Source: Holophagaceae bacterium (lineage in GTDB: Bacteria > Acidobacteriota > Holophagae > Holophagales > Holophagaceae). Taken from it: a stretch of DNA of 64,000 nt. The notes beneath the pieces were generated by a model. It searched no databases, had not been told where the DNA came from, and saw nothing but the letters and a program-made list of their open reading frames with translations. Where the stretch lies: NCBI GenBank assembly GCA_025363715.1, contig JANYLR010000052.1:1-64000 (forward strand), given 5' to 3'. This document shows, in pieces, positions 53,921 through 62,083 of this stretch. A program made the translations under genes and the position numbers. Each line of letters begins with the position of its first letter. The first letter of the stretch is position 1.

Positions 53921-54034
53921 GTTGCTGGCCTCCCATATGAAAGCGCCAACGGGCGCTGAGTGATGTACCGCTTGGATCTTGCCTTAAATTTGAATTCCTT
54001 CAAGCAGAGATTTTTTTGATTTTTCAGATCAGGC

Positions 54035-54505
54035 CTACCTCTCCTCCAGAATCTGTGAAGCCTGCGCTGCTTTGACCCCAAGAATCAAGGCTGCCTCGGC
54101 CACGGACCAACCTGATTCGACGGCCCGGGAAAGGAAATGCCACCGGGAGGCCTCCAAATCAGCTTGCGTATGGCCGTCCCCCTGCCCGTCCTCGGCAAGT
54201 AGAGCCTTGAACAGAAGTCTCTCGAGCAGTGCGTCCAACTCTGGCGTAACCTTTCCTTTAGCTTTCGTGGTGAACACCAGCCCCCGCACGATGCCCTCTT
54301 CCTGGGTGATCAGACCCCGGCGTTGGAGCTTCAGCAACCTCCCGTAGAGCCGCCTGGCCAAACGGCCCTTGGCTCCCTTGGAGGATTTTTGGGTAACCAG
54401 GATCAAAGCAAAATGATCGAGAAGGGCACGACGGAGCACCCCGGCCGGGTAGACGTCCCTCAGAACCTGACTGATCCAGACCCCGCTGAGTCTCCCCACG
54501 GCCAT
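54035..54505 (-). CDS. Hypothetical protein, possible DNA-binding
   Basis: A 156-residue, basic, largely helical protein. The segment RLYGRLLKLQRRGLITQEEGIVRGLVFTT looks like a winged helix, and the end (VAEAALILGVKAAQASQILEE) like a second HTH, so a regulatory role is possible. No family is recognised. The start ATG 54505 has AGAGG upstream. It lies 79 bases after the AddA-like gene in the same direction and may be co-transcribed with it. Confidence 0.6.
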   Translation of the reverse strand: MAVGRLSGVWISQVLRDVYPAGVLRRALLDHFALILVTQKSSKGAKGRLARRLYGRLLKLQRRGLITQEEGIVRGLVFTTKAKGKVTPELDALLERLLFKALLAEDGQGDGHTQADLEASRWHFLSRAVESGWSVAEAALILGVKAAQASQILEER

Positions 54506-54584
54506 GACCACCTCTTCCCCTGATTGTCCGCCAAGAACTGGCAGCGAGGCTCTGTCGTCGGTTGCTGAGCCAGGGTCCGTCCCA

Positions 54585-57500
54585 TCAATCCTCTGAGACC
54601 GGCACTCCCACCCACTCCCCGCTCCTCAGCGCCACCAGCCAGGCCTCGACCGGCTTCCCGTCCCTGGCCTTCAGGGCCTCGGCATACCGGGCCAACTGCT
54701 CCCGATAGACGGCCAGTTCCTCTTCCCCGAAGCCCTTGGAATGTTTGAAGTCCAGGAGATGGATGCGGTCCTGGTCCCAGACCACCAGATCGGCTCGGCC
54801 CAGCGCGCCACTGGCGGCGGCACCCTCCAGAGGCAACTCGGTGCGCCGTCGGAGGCGGCGCCAACCCCGAGCTTCGAATTGCTGCAGGAACCGGAGCGCG
54901 TTCTCTCGCACGTGCGCGACTTCCGGCGCCGCAGCCAGGCAGGCCGCGAAGGCCTGGTTGTCCTCCCAGCGGACCAGCAGATCCCGCAGGAAAGCGTGAA
55001 CGGCCTCCCCTTCCTGGCGGGCCTTGGTACTCGTATCCGCAGGCCCCCCCTCATGAGCGTCCGAGCTGTTCCTGCCCTCGGAGAGCGCCACCCGCCACCG
55101 GGGTGGCTCCGATGAAACGCCGCTCGCCTTCTGGATGGGGGCCATCGGAGGGGCTTCCGCAAGTTCCTTCAGTTCCGGATGGGCGCCTGCGAGGTGCTGG
55201 CCGAACTGGGCCCAGGTCCTGGCGGCAGCGGGAGATTCCTGTTTTTTGGGTTCCTGGAGCAGCAGGCACAGGCGCTCCCGGGACCGGGTCAGGGCCACGT
55301 AGAGGAGGTTTAGATCATCCCGCCGCTGGCGCGCCTCCACGATCGGCTTGAGCTCCCGATAGGCGCGGCCGGGATGGTTGCCCAGCTTCCAGGCGAGCAG
55401 GAGTTCCCCCGTTCGCGTCCGCGTCCGCACGTCGCCCCGCTGGAAGGACCTGGGACGGGCGTGCAGCAGGGGCAGGATGACGTCCTCGTACTCGAGGCCC
55501 TTGCTGCCATGGGCGGTCTGGATGATGAGGTCCGCCGCCTCGGCCAGGGCCGGCAGATCACCCCGCTCCGCCCCGGTCCGCTCGTCGGCCAGCAGGGCGT
55601 AGGCGACCGCTGGGCTGGCCGGCAGGTCCATGAGCATCGTCAGGAAGGTCGCCAGGTTCCGCCTGGCCCGCAGGGGTTCCATGGCTCCATGGACGGCCAG
55701 GGCGCTGATGGCGCGCAGCACCGCGCCCTGTCGCAGCAGCCGTCCTGCGATCTCCTGGGTGGAGGCCTGGCGCAGGTCCAGCAGCCCATTCGCGGCCTCC
55801 TGATGCTCCAGGGGGAGATCCTCTGGATCCAACGAGCCCAGGCCGGGGAGACCCGCTCGCCCCTCCTTGGAAAAGGTCAATCGAGTGATCTCAGCCTCGC
55901 TGAGCCCCACCACCAGACGCAGCAGGGCCGTGCATGGGAGCGGGCGCTCGGGATGCGCCACCGCCTCCAGGGCCGCCATGACGAGTCGGATACCTGGGCT
56001 ATCCCAAAACCCCGATTTCGCGACCACGTACGGCTGGATGCCTTTGGCTTTCAATCGCTGAAGCAGGGCCGGCAGCTTGGTACGCTGCTTGAGCAGCAGG
56101 ACTCTGCGGCGCGGGCCGGGCTTCGGGGTGCCACCCAGGCACTGCACCCACCCCGTTTCCCTGGAGAGTCCGGCGATCCAGTCCGACAGGGTCGTGAGGT
56201 CCGCCCAGGAGGTGGGCATGGCGGTTCGGACCAGACCCACTGGCAGCGCATCAGGGAGGACCGACTCCTGCCGTCCATCCAGGTCCCCGGCATCCGGATC
56301 GAGCTGCGGCCAGACTTCATCCACGAACCGATTGGCCAGGGCCACCACCTGAGGCGTGGAGCGGAAGTTGGAAGGCAACCGGAAGGCGTGGTCTCCCGCA
56401 GCCACCAGGTGCTGGCGCAACAGGTCGGGATCCCCACCCCGGAACCCGTAGATGGCTTGTTTGATGTCACCCACGCGGACGACCCGCTCCGCGCCCAGCT
56501 CAGCCAGGAAAGCATCCTGCGAACGCGAGGTGTCCTGGTACTCATCCACCAGCAGCAGCTTCGGGGGCTGGCCATCCCATCCGCCTGCCCGCAGGCTCTT
56601 GAGGGCCTTTCGAACCAGATCCCCGAAGGTGGCCATGGCCAAGTCCTGCTTCCGGACTTCGAACCGCCCCAGGGCTTCCACCAGGAGGCACCGCAGCCAG
56701 GCCTCCAGGGCATCGACCACGGGTTCGAAGGTGGCCATAGCCGCCCGGAGGGCTTCGGAGTAGTACCCCTTCTCGGCCTCCACCCGCCCACTCTGGCCAC
56801 TGGCCCAGCGAAGGCGGGTGGCCAGATCCGAACCTGGAGACGGCACCTGGAGAATGCAGGATGGCTTGAAGAACCGTCTCGAAGAACTGGCCGGATCGAG
56901 TCCCGACATCGGATTCGCGGCGAAAGGAAGCAGGGCCTGCTCCGCGCGATCCAGGGCGACGACCAGCCGGGTGCGGCAGGGGGCGGCATCCTCAGGCTCC
57001 AGGTGCCCCATGGCGTCCTGGTGATTGTCGTGGGCCCTCGATAGGCTCTCCCAGTTCCGCTCCGCCCAGACCAGCAGGAGCCGGGCGGCCACCTGGTCCG
57101 GATCCCCGTCGGGCCGCGTCAGGGACTCCCGCACGGTCTGGCGGAGCAACCGGAGCAGGCCCGGATGCTCCACATCCAGGATGGTGAGGGTCGCGCCCTC
57201 TCCTCGGCTCATGACCCGCATGGCCAGGCTGTGGATGGTGGAGACCTGGAGCAATTCCGCCTCCCGGCGGGTTCGCCGCCAGAAAGCCTGGGCTTTCGCG
57301 GCTGAATCCTGCCAGGGCGCGCCGCGCCAGTGGGCGGCCGCCTGCGCCACTTCCCCGGCGGATTTCTTCAGCCGATCGGGGAGGGCCAGGGCCTTCAAGT
57401 ACGGCTCGATCGCCCCCACCTCCGGATCGACGAGCAAGGGCAACAACTCCTTCCACGCGGAGGTACCCAAGGCTGTCAGCAGGTCCAGGGGGCGCAGCAG

Positions 57501-57692
57501 GCGCTCCCGGAGATCCGCCGCGGAGGCTTCGCTGAAGGTGGTGGCCAGGATCTCGTAGGAGCGGAGCTCACCGCGCCCCAGGTTGGCCGTGACCAGCACA
57601 CAGAGCGTGAACGTCTTCCCGGATCCAGCACTGGCGCTGACGACCATGGAATGATCAAGGAGGCGGGGATCGCTCAGATCAAGGTCGCGCAT
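54585..57692 (-). CDS. addA: AddA/RecB-like helicase-nuclease
   Basis: A 1035-residue UvrD-type helicase with a C-terminal nuclease. Motifs: ASAGSGKT (K26), VDEYQDTSRSQ, GDIKQAIYGFRGGDP, LPSNFRST, TAHGSKGLEYEDVILPL, and VALTRSRERL. The nuclease core is GRADLVVWDQDRIHLLDFKHSKG, followed by YREQLARYAEAL. With the partner encoded just upstream it would resect double-strand breaks for RecA loading and degrade foreign linear DNA. It starts one base after the AddB-like gene ends. It is shorter than Bacillus AddA but complete. Confidence 0.88.
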   Translation of the reverse strand: MRDLDLSDPRLLDHSMVVSASAGSGKTFTLCVLVTANLGRGELRSYEILATTFSEASAADLRERLLRPLDLLTALGTSAWKELLPLLVDPEVGAIEPYLKALALPDRLKKSAGEVAQAAAHWRGAPWQDSAAKAQAFWRRTRREAELLQVSTIHSLAMRVMSRGEGATLTILDVEHPGLLRLLRQTVRESLTRPDGDPDQVAARLLLVWAERNWESLSRAHDNHQDAMGHLEPEDAAPCRTRLVVALDRAEQALLPFAANPMSGLDPASSSRRFFKPSCILQVPSPGSDLATRLRWASGQSGRVEAEKGYYSEALRAAMATFEPVVDALEAWLRCLLVEALGRFEVRKQDLAMATFGDLVRKALKSLRAGGWDGQPPKLLLVDEYQDTSRSQDAFLAELGAERVVRVGDIKQAIYGFRGGDPDLLRQHLVAAGDHAFRLPSNFRSTPQVVALANRFVDEVWPQLDPDAGDLDGRQESVLPDALPVGLVRTAMPTSWADLTTLSDWIAGLSRETGWVQCLGGTPKPGPRRRVLLLKQRTKLPALLQRLKAKGIQPYVVAKSGFWDSPGIRLVMAALEAVAHPERPLPCTALLRLVVGLSEAEITRLTFSKEGRAGLPGLGSLDPEDLPLEHQEAANGLLDLRQASTQEIAGRLLRQGAVLRAISALAVHGAMEPLRARRNLATFLTMLMDLPASPAVAYALLADERTGAERGDLPALAEAADLIIQTAHGSKGLEYEDVILPLLHARPRSFQRGDVRTRTRTGELLLAWKLGNHPGRAYRELKPIVEARQRRDDLNLLYVALTRSRERLCLLLQEPKKQESPAAARTWAQFGQHLAGAHPELKELAEAPPMAPIQKASGVSSEPPRWRVALSEGRNSSDAHEGGPADTSTKARQEGEAVHAFLRDLLVRWEDNQAFAACLAAAPEVAHVRENALRFLQQFEARGWRRLRRRTELPLEGAAASGALGRADLVVWDQDRIHLLDFKHSKGFGEEELAVYREQLARYAEALKARDGKPVEAWLVALRSGEWVGVPVSED

Positions 57693-57693
57693 C

Positions 57694-60654
57694 TCAGTCC
57701 TCCTCCCCTTCCGCCTCAGCCGTCACATCCACGGGACGGCCACAGAGCGCGCTCAATTCACAGCGGTGGCAGTGGTCTCCAGGAGTGGGTGGGAAGTCGC
57801 CGGCTTCCAACCGGTCCTCGAAGTTGGCGAGGTTTTGAAGCAGCACCTTTCGCCAGGCACCTTCCTCGCCAGCAGCGGTGAGTCGCTTCAGATGGTCCGT
57901 GAAGGGCACAGGATCTTCCTCGCGCAGGGGAATCAGGGCTGCCGTGGCCACAGAGCCTGGCAGCGCGGCCTCCGCGATCAGCATGTAGAGCGGCGTCTGC
58001 AAGTGGGAGGCGAAGGGCGCGCCCTCCTCGGCGTAGTGGTCCAGGGTCGACTTCTTGGAGGTCTTGTAGTCCGTCACTCGAAGGAAGGACAGTCCTTCCA
58101 CATGGTCCCAACGCTCGATGCGATCCACCTTCCCGTCCACGGTCAGGGTCCGCTGGTGGCCGAGATCCAGCGCCACGGGCCCCAGGTCCTGTTCCAGCGC
58201 CAGCAGGGTCCGCGTCCACCCATCCTGAAGGGACTGGACCTTGGGCCCCTTGCCCTTTTCCGATTCTACGATCCGATCCGGATAGAGGAAGGCGAGCTCG
58301 TGGCGGGTGGGCTGTTCGGCCCGTGCGTCGATCAGCAGGGCCGAAGCGAGGTTGGGCAGGAGGGCTTCCAGGTCCAGCACGGCCTGGGGCCACTGTTCCC
58401 GGGGAATGGCATCGCCCAGGCCCGCCAACCAGTCAGCTTGATGGCTCGCCCACGCGGCCTGGAGGAAAGGAAGGATCGCTTCCGCGCCGGACAGCGGGGT
58501 GACGCCCATGGATTCCAGGAAGGCCACAGGCCAATCCTTCTTACCCACCAGAGGCAGCAGGGCCGCTTCCAGGACGTGATGCGCCAAGGTGCCCACCGCC
58601 ATGGCAAGGCGGCTGGAGGCGTCGAAGCCGCGCAACCTCCAGACCCGTTCCGCCAGGGAGCGGAACGGGCACCGCGCCAGGCCTTCGAGAGCCGTGGGGC
58701 TGGCGCTCGGGCGGCCCTTGAGCCAGGCGGCCCGGACCCCGTCCACCCGATCAAACCCGGGAGCGGCCGTGGTCAGGGCCTCCTGCTCGGATCGCGCCAT
58801 GGCCGCTGTGGCCCGCTGCTCGGCCCTGGCATCGCGTTCGTGTCCTTCCCACAGCCAACGGAGCCGACTGCGGACCGCGGTGGCGTGGGGCACCCAGGAT
58901 CCCGCTCCTTCCAGCGCATGCCAGAAAGGCCCCTGGGCCTTCATCCGACCCGATGCATCCTGGGAAGGGCTCAGCACCACCAGGCGTTCCCGGGTCATCG
59001 CCAAGACCTTGTTGAAGGCGTACGCTTCGCGTTGGAACGTGCGGGGTATCTGCTCCGCGTGCTCACTTCGTGGCAGCCAGAACCGCTGGAGGGCCGCTGG
59101 GAAGGCCGACGCGGTGTCGGCGGCCGTCTTCTCCAGCAGGGCGCGGTTGAGGGCGGCCTTGCGGTTCCAGTCCAGATCAGGATTCTCGACTGGACGCCTG
59201 GGCCAGGCGCCTTCGGAGAGGTCGAGGATGAGGGTGGCCTGGGAGCCGGACCAATCCTGCATCACCGCGTCTGGCGAGATGAGACGCAGACCAGCGGCGG
59301 ACCGGGGCACCCGGTTGCTGCGGGCCGTTCCAAGGAAGGCCTCCAGGGCGACCAGCATGTCGGGGAAACGCCACACCTCGTTGCCCCAGGTTTCCTTGAT
59401 CAAGCCGAGGGGGGAGAAGAAGTCATCCGGATCCACCGGGAGGCGCAAGGAACCCACCAGGGCTTCCAACCGCTCCGCCCAGAAGCGGGCCGTGAGCGCG
59501 GTGTTCGACAGCGTGGTCAGCTCCTCGAAGACATGCTGGGCACCGGCCCTGGCCCAGTCCTCCAGGAGCATGAAGCTGCCCTGGAAGGCCAGCGGCCCAT
59601 TCTGGTCCGCCTGGGACAACTGGTCTGCCCAGCGTCGCAAGTCCTCCCGACGGGAGGCGCGCAGGCCTGCGGAGACAGCGCAGGGGTCCGAGCGCAGAAC
59701 CCCCGTCAAAAGCGTGACGAGAGGGCTCCAGGCTTCGCTGGCCCGAAGGGAAAGCAACCCGCCCCGAACATGCAGGGCCACGCCCTCGGCGGCGAGGATG
59801 GGGGCCAGGAAGGCCCCAGCTGCATAGGGTTCAGGGTGGACGAGGGTGATGTGCTGCGGCTGGATGCCTTCGTCCAGCCAGGCACAGACCTGCTCCACCG
59901 CGTGACGGAGCAGATCGACGGGACTTTCGACCAGCCCACGCTGGAACTGGTCGGCCAAGGGTTCGAGCTCCAGCGGGCCTTCGAAGAGACGCTCCAGGGC
60001 CGCCGTCCAGGGGGCCGCTCCCCAGCCTTCGGGCTCGATCAGATCCAGTTCGTTGGGAAGGCTGTCTCCATGCTGCTCCAGGCCCTCCAGAAACCATTCG
60101 ACCAGGGGCTGGGGGCTGCCGAAAAGCCCCGAGCTTCCATCGCCCTTGCGAGTGGCCAGGGCGAAGGTGGCTCCTCCCAGGCCTGGCACACAGGCCAGGG
60201 TTCGAAGCCGGGCGGGCACCAGATCGTGAAGTCCTGCCTTGATCGGACCATCCAGTTCCGTGCGCTCGATCCACAGTCCCCGCTCACCCCTCAACTCCAG
60301 GTCCACGGCCCGCCACAGGGCCTCATCGGGTTCCAGGTAGCCGGCGCGATCGACCTCCTGGAGGTAGGCCTCCAGATGGGACACGAGGCTCGCCAGGCTG
60401 TGGGGCGACTTTGGGCTCCCTTGTGGCATCCCATGGCCCTGAAGCTCGCGGATCACAGAGGGGCCCAATCCCTGCGCCAGGAGTTCCTGGCAGGCCTGGG
60501 CCCTTGCCTGCAACCCATCCAGGCTTGGACTCATCCAGCCATTGGCCTTGGCCTGCCGGCGGGCGACCCGGAGGTGCAGCATCATGCCCACCGAGCCGGG
60601 CACTGGCGGCCTTGCATCGTTCAATAGGACGCCGTCAAAGGGGGCGTAACTCAT
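57694..60654 (-). CDS. addB: AddB-like nuclease subunit with iron-sulfur cysteines
   Basis: A 986-residue partner of the AddA-like protein. The C-terminal PD-(D/E)xK nuclease is visible as RVTDYKTSKKS and QTPLYMLIAEAAL, flanked by cysteines in ARCPFRSLAERV and CHRCELSALC, the four-Cys 4Fe-4S arrangement of AddB and Cas4-like nucleases. The N-terminal 500 residues form a degenerate helicase without a Walker A motif. The start ATG 60654 has GAGG upstream; the frame before it is unsupported. It is tightly linked to the addA gene. Confidence 0.83.
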   Translation of the reverse strand: MSYAPFDGVLLNDARPPVPGSVGMMLHLRVARRQAKANGWMSPSLDGLQARAQACQELLAQGLGPSVIRELQGHGMPQGSPKSPHSLASLVSHLEAYLQEVDRAGYLEPDEALWRAVDLELRGERGLWIERTELDGPIKAGLHDLVPARLRTLACVPGLGGATFALATRKGDGSSGLFGSPQPLVEWFLEGLEQHGDSLPNELDLIEPEGWGAAPWTAALERLFEGPLELEPLADQFQRGLVESPVDLLRHAVEQVCAWLDEGIQPQHITLVHPEPYAAGAFLAPILAAEGVALHVRGGLLSLRASEAWSPLVTLLTGVLRSDPCAVSAGLRASRREDLRRWADQLSQADQNGPLAFQGSFMLLEDWARAGAQHVFEELTTLSNTALTARFWAERLEALVGSLRLPVDPDDFFSPLGLIKETWGNEVWRFPDMLVALEAFLGTARSNRVPRSAAGLRLISPDAVMQDWSGSQATLILDLSEGAWPRRPVENPDLDWNRKAALNRALLEKTAADTASAFPAALQRFWLPRSEHAEQIPRTFQREAYAFNKVLAMTRERLVVLSPSQDASGRMKAQGPFWHALEGAGSWVPHATAVRSRLRWLWEGHERDARAEQRATAAMARSEQEALTTAAPGFDRVDGVRAAWLKGRPSASPTALEGLARCPFRSLAERVWRLRGFDASSRLAMAVGTLAHHVLEAALLPLVGKKDWPVAFLESMGVTPLSGAEAILPFLQAAWASHQADWLAGLGDAIPREQWPQAVLDLEALLPNLASALLIDARAEQPTRHELAFLYPDRIVESEKGKGPKVQSLQDGWTRTLLALEQDLGPVALDLGHQRTLTVDGKVDRIERWDHVEGLSFLRVTDYKTSKKSTLDHYAEEGAPFASHLQTPLYMLIAEAALPGSVATAALIPLREEDPVPFTDHLKRLTAAGEEGAWRKVLLQNLANFEDRLEAGDFPPTPGDHCHRCELSALCGRPVDVTAEAEGEED

Positions 60655-61020
60655 TCCTGGCCTCAGTGGGTTCAGTGCACTTGAGTATCCTGGCAGACCG
60701 AGTGCGACACCGGCTGTCCACCCACCCGGCCGTGGATCTGCTGGCACGGGGTTGGCGCCCGGTCGCCAGAGGCCAGACCTCATCCTTCAATCGCCGACCC
60801 TCTTCCCATCGCCTTGGGGGGAGGCCTCTCCCGAATCAAAGCGTCGTCGAGACCTTCCATCGGACCTCGCTGGTTGGATGGTGCGGATATCCATTGATTG
60901 ATCTGGTTCTAGATCAAAGTATCTATGTTTAGATTTGATTCATGTTGTTGATTATTTTTTTGTTGCAACATGGACTTTGAAACCTATGCTTGCTCATCTG
61001 AAACCCCACAGGAGATCGCC
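60655..61020. promoter_or_regulatory. Promoter gap with a TTGATC/GATCAA inverted repeat
   Basis: No gene is seen in this 366-base gap between divergent genes. TTGATC (60898-60903) and GATCAA (60912-60917) form an inverted repeat with an 8-base spacer, in an AT-rich stretch running to about 60965. It is a possible operator for the small membrane-protein gene. Confidence 0.35.
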
Positions 61021-61194
61021 ATGAACTGGTTCCCCGTCCTCTCGGCCCTTGCCATCGTGGTCCTGGCCTTCCTGGGTGTCGACAACCCTGGTCGCGCCAT
61101 CACTGCCCAGGTCTGCATTGCCTTCCTCACCATCGTTGGGATGGGCCTCAGCTGGTGGAAGGAATCCAGGTACGGCGTGCAGGCTCTGCGCTGA
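61021..61194 (+). CDS. Small membrane protein, 57 residues
   Basis: Two hydrophobic helices (about residues 4-20 and 25-43) are separated by DNPGRAI and followed by a short basic tail ending WWKESRYGVQALR. The ATG at 61021 has AGGAG seven bases upstream; an ATG 51 bases earlier lacks one. Function unknown. It is not a lanthipeptide precursor: there is no Ser/Thr/Cys-rich core. Confidence 0.65.
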   Translation: MNWFPVLSALAIVVLAFLGVDNPGRAITAQVCIAFLTIVGMGLSWWKESRYGVQALR

Positions 61195-61221
61195 CACCCT
61201 CTGGTCCGGCTCGATCCGGAA

Positions 61222-62004
61222 TCAGGACCTTCGTTTCGATTCCGGGATGGGCCGGTTCTTCCAGGTCTGATAGGCGGCCTGGAACCGGGCAGGCTCGGGG
61301 TTCAGGTCCCCCGTTGCCCACTCATGGATGGAGGTGGCGATATCCACGGCGTGCAACACCGGTCGGGCCTTCTTCTTGATCAGCTCGGCCAGGCTGAACA
61401 CCAGGGCATCCTTCTCGTCGAAGAGGGGCCTTCCATTTTCGTCCGCAGTCGCCTGCGGATCCTGCAGTCCTTGGTAGATGCCTGATAGTCGGCGCATCAG
61501 GTGGGCCAGGTGGTTCAGCTCTTCCAGGCGATTTCCGGGCAGGGGCACGGCACCCGGATCTGGTGCCTCTGCGGCCGGGGCGACCGGAGACTCTGGCAGA
61601 AACCATTGGGCCGCCTGGCCGTCATGCCAGAGCTGCATGATGACGTTGTTGGCATCCGCCGAACGCTTGCAGCCGTCCAGGGACCAGGCCGCATGGCCAT
61701 GCTCGTAGGTATCGTAGATGAGGTGCATGCCCGTGGGCTGAGCCTGGATGCAGGCGTGCAGATGCTCCATGGCGTCGGCGATGCTGCTGAAATGATCCTC
61801 GATTTCCTTGCAGGTCCTGCTCTCGATGCCAACTCGCCGTGAACCCACGTATTTCTTGTAGTGCAGCGCCAGGGCATCCAGTTCGACGCCGCAGGCCTGC
61901 ACGGTCTTGGTCGCGCCCTGCCCCAGGCGGACGAAATGGTTCCTCTCCAGGCGTTTGATCTCATTCAGGTTGTGGACCAGCCTGCGTGATGTGATTGCAA
62001 CCAT
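61222..62004 (-). CDS. Hypothetical helical protein
   Basis: A 260-residue soluble, mostly helical protein with no recognised motif. Cysteines occur in VQACGVELD, SRTCKEIE and DGCKRSAD. The C-terminal 120 residues are Pro/Ala-rich then helical. The ATG at 62004 has AGGAAGG at good spacing; ATGs ten and six codons earlier are weaker. The gene ends 27 bases before the end of the opposite-strand small membrane gene and lies 79 bases downstream of the dehydratase, so co-transcription with the RiPP cluster is possible. Confidence 0.6.
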   Translation of the reverse strand: MVAITSRRLVHNLNEIKRLERNHFVRLGQGATKTVQACGVELDALALHYKKYVGSRRVGIESRTCKEIEDHFSSIADAMEHLHACIQAQPTGMHLIYDTYEHGHAAWSLDGCKRSADANNVIMQLWHDGQAAQWFLPESPVAPAAEAPDPGAVPLPGNRLEELNHLAHLMRRLSGIYQGLQDPQATADENGRPLFDEKDALVFSLAELIKKKARPVLHAVDIATSIHEWATGDLNPEPARFQAAYQTWKNRPIPESKRRS

Positions 62005-62083
62005 ACCGGCCTTCCTCACCATGACAAGACGCATCGAGCCTGATCGAGGCTCTCATTCTACGCAGTTCCTGGGCCAGCCGGGC

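Noticed and set aside
61021-61194. Small gene as the lanthipeptide precursor
   Set aside because: The product is two hydrophobic helices with a single Cys and no Ser/Thr/Cys-rich core.
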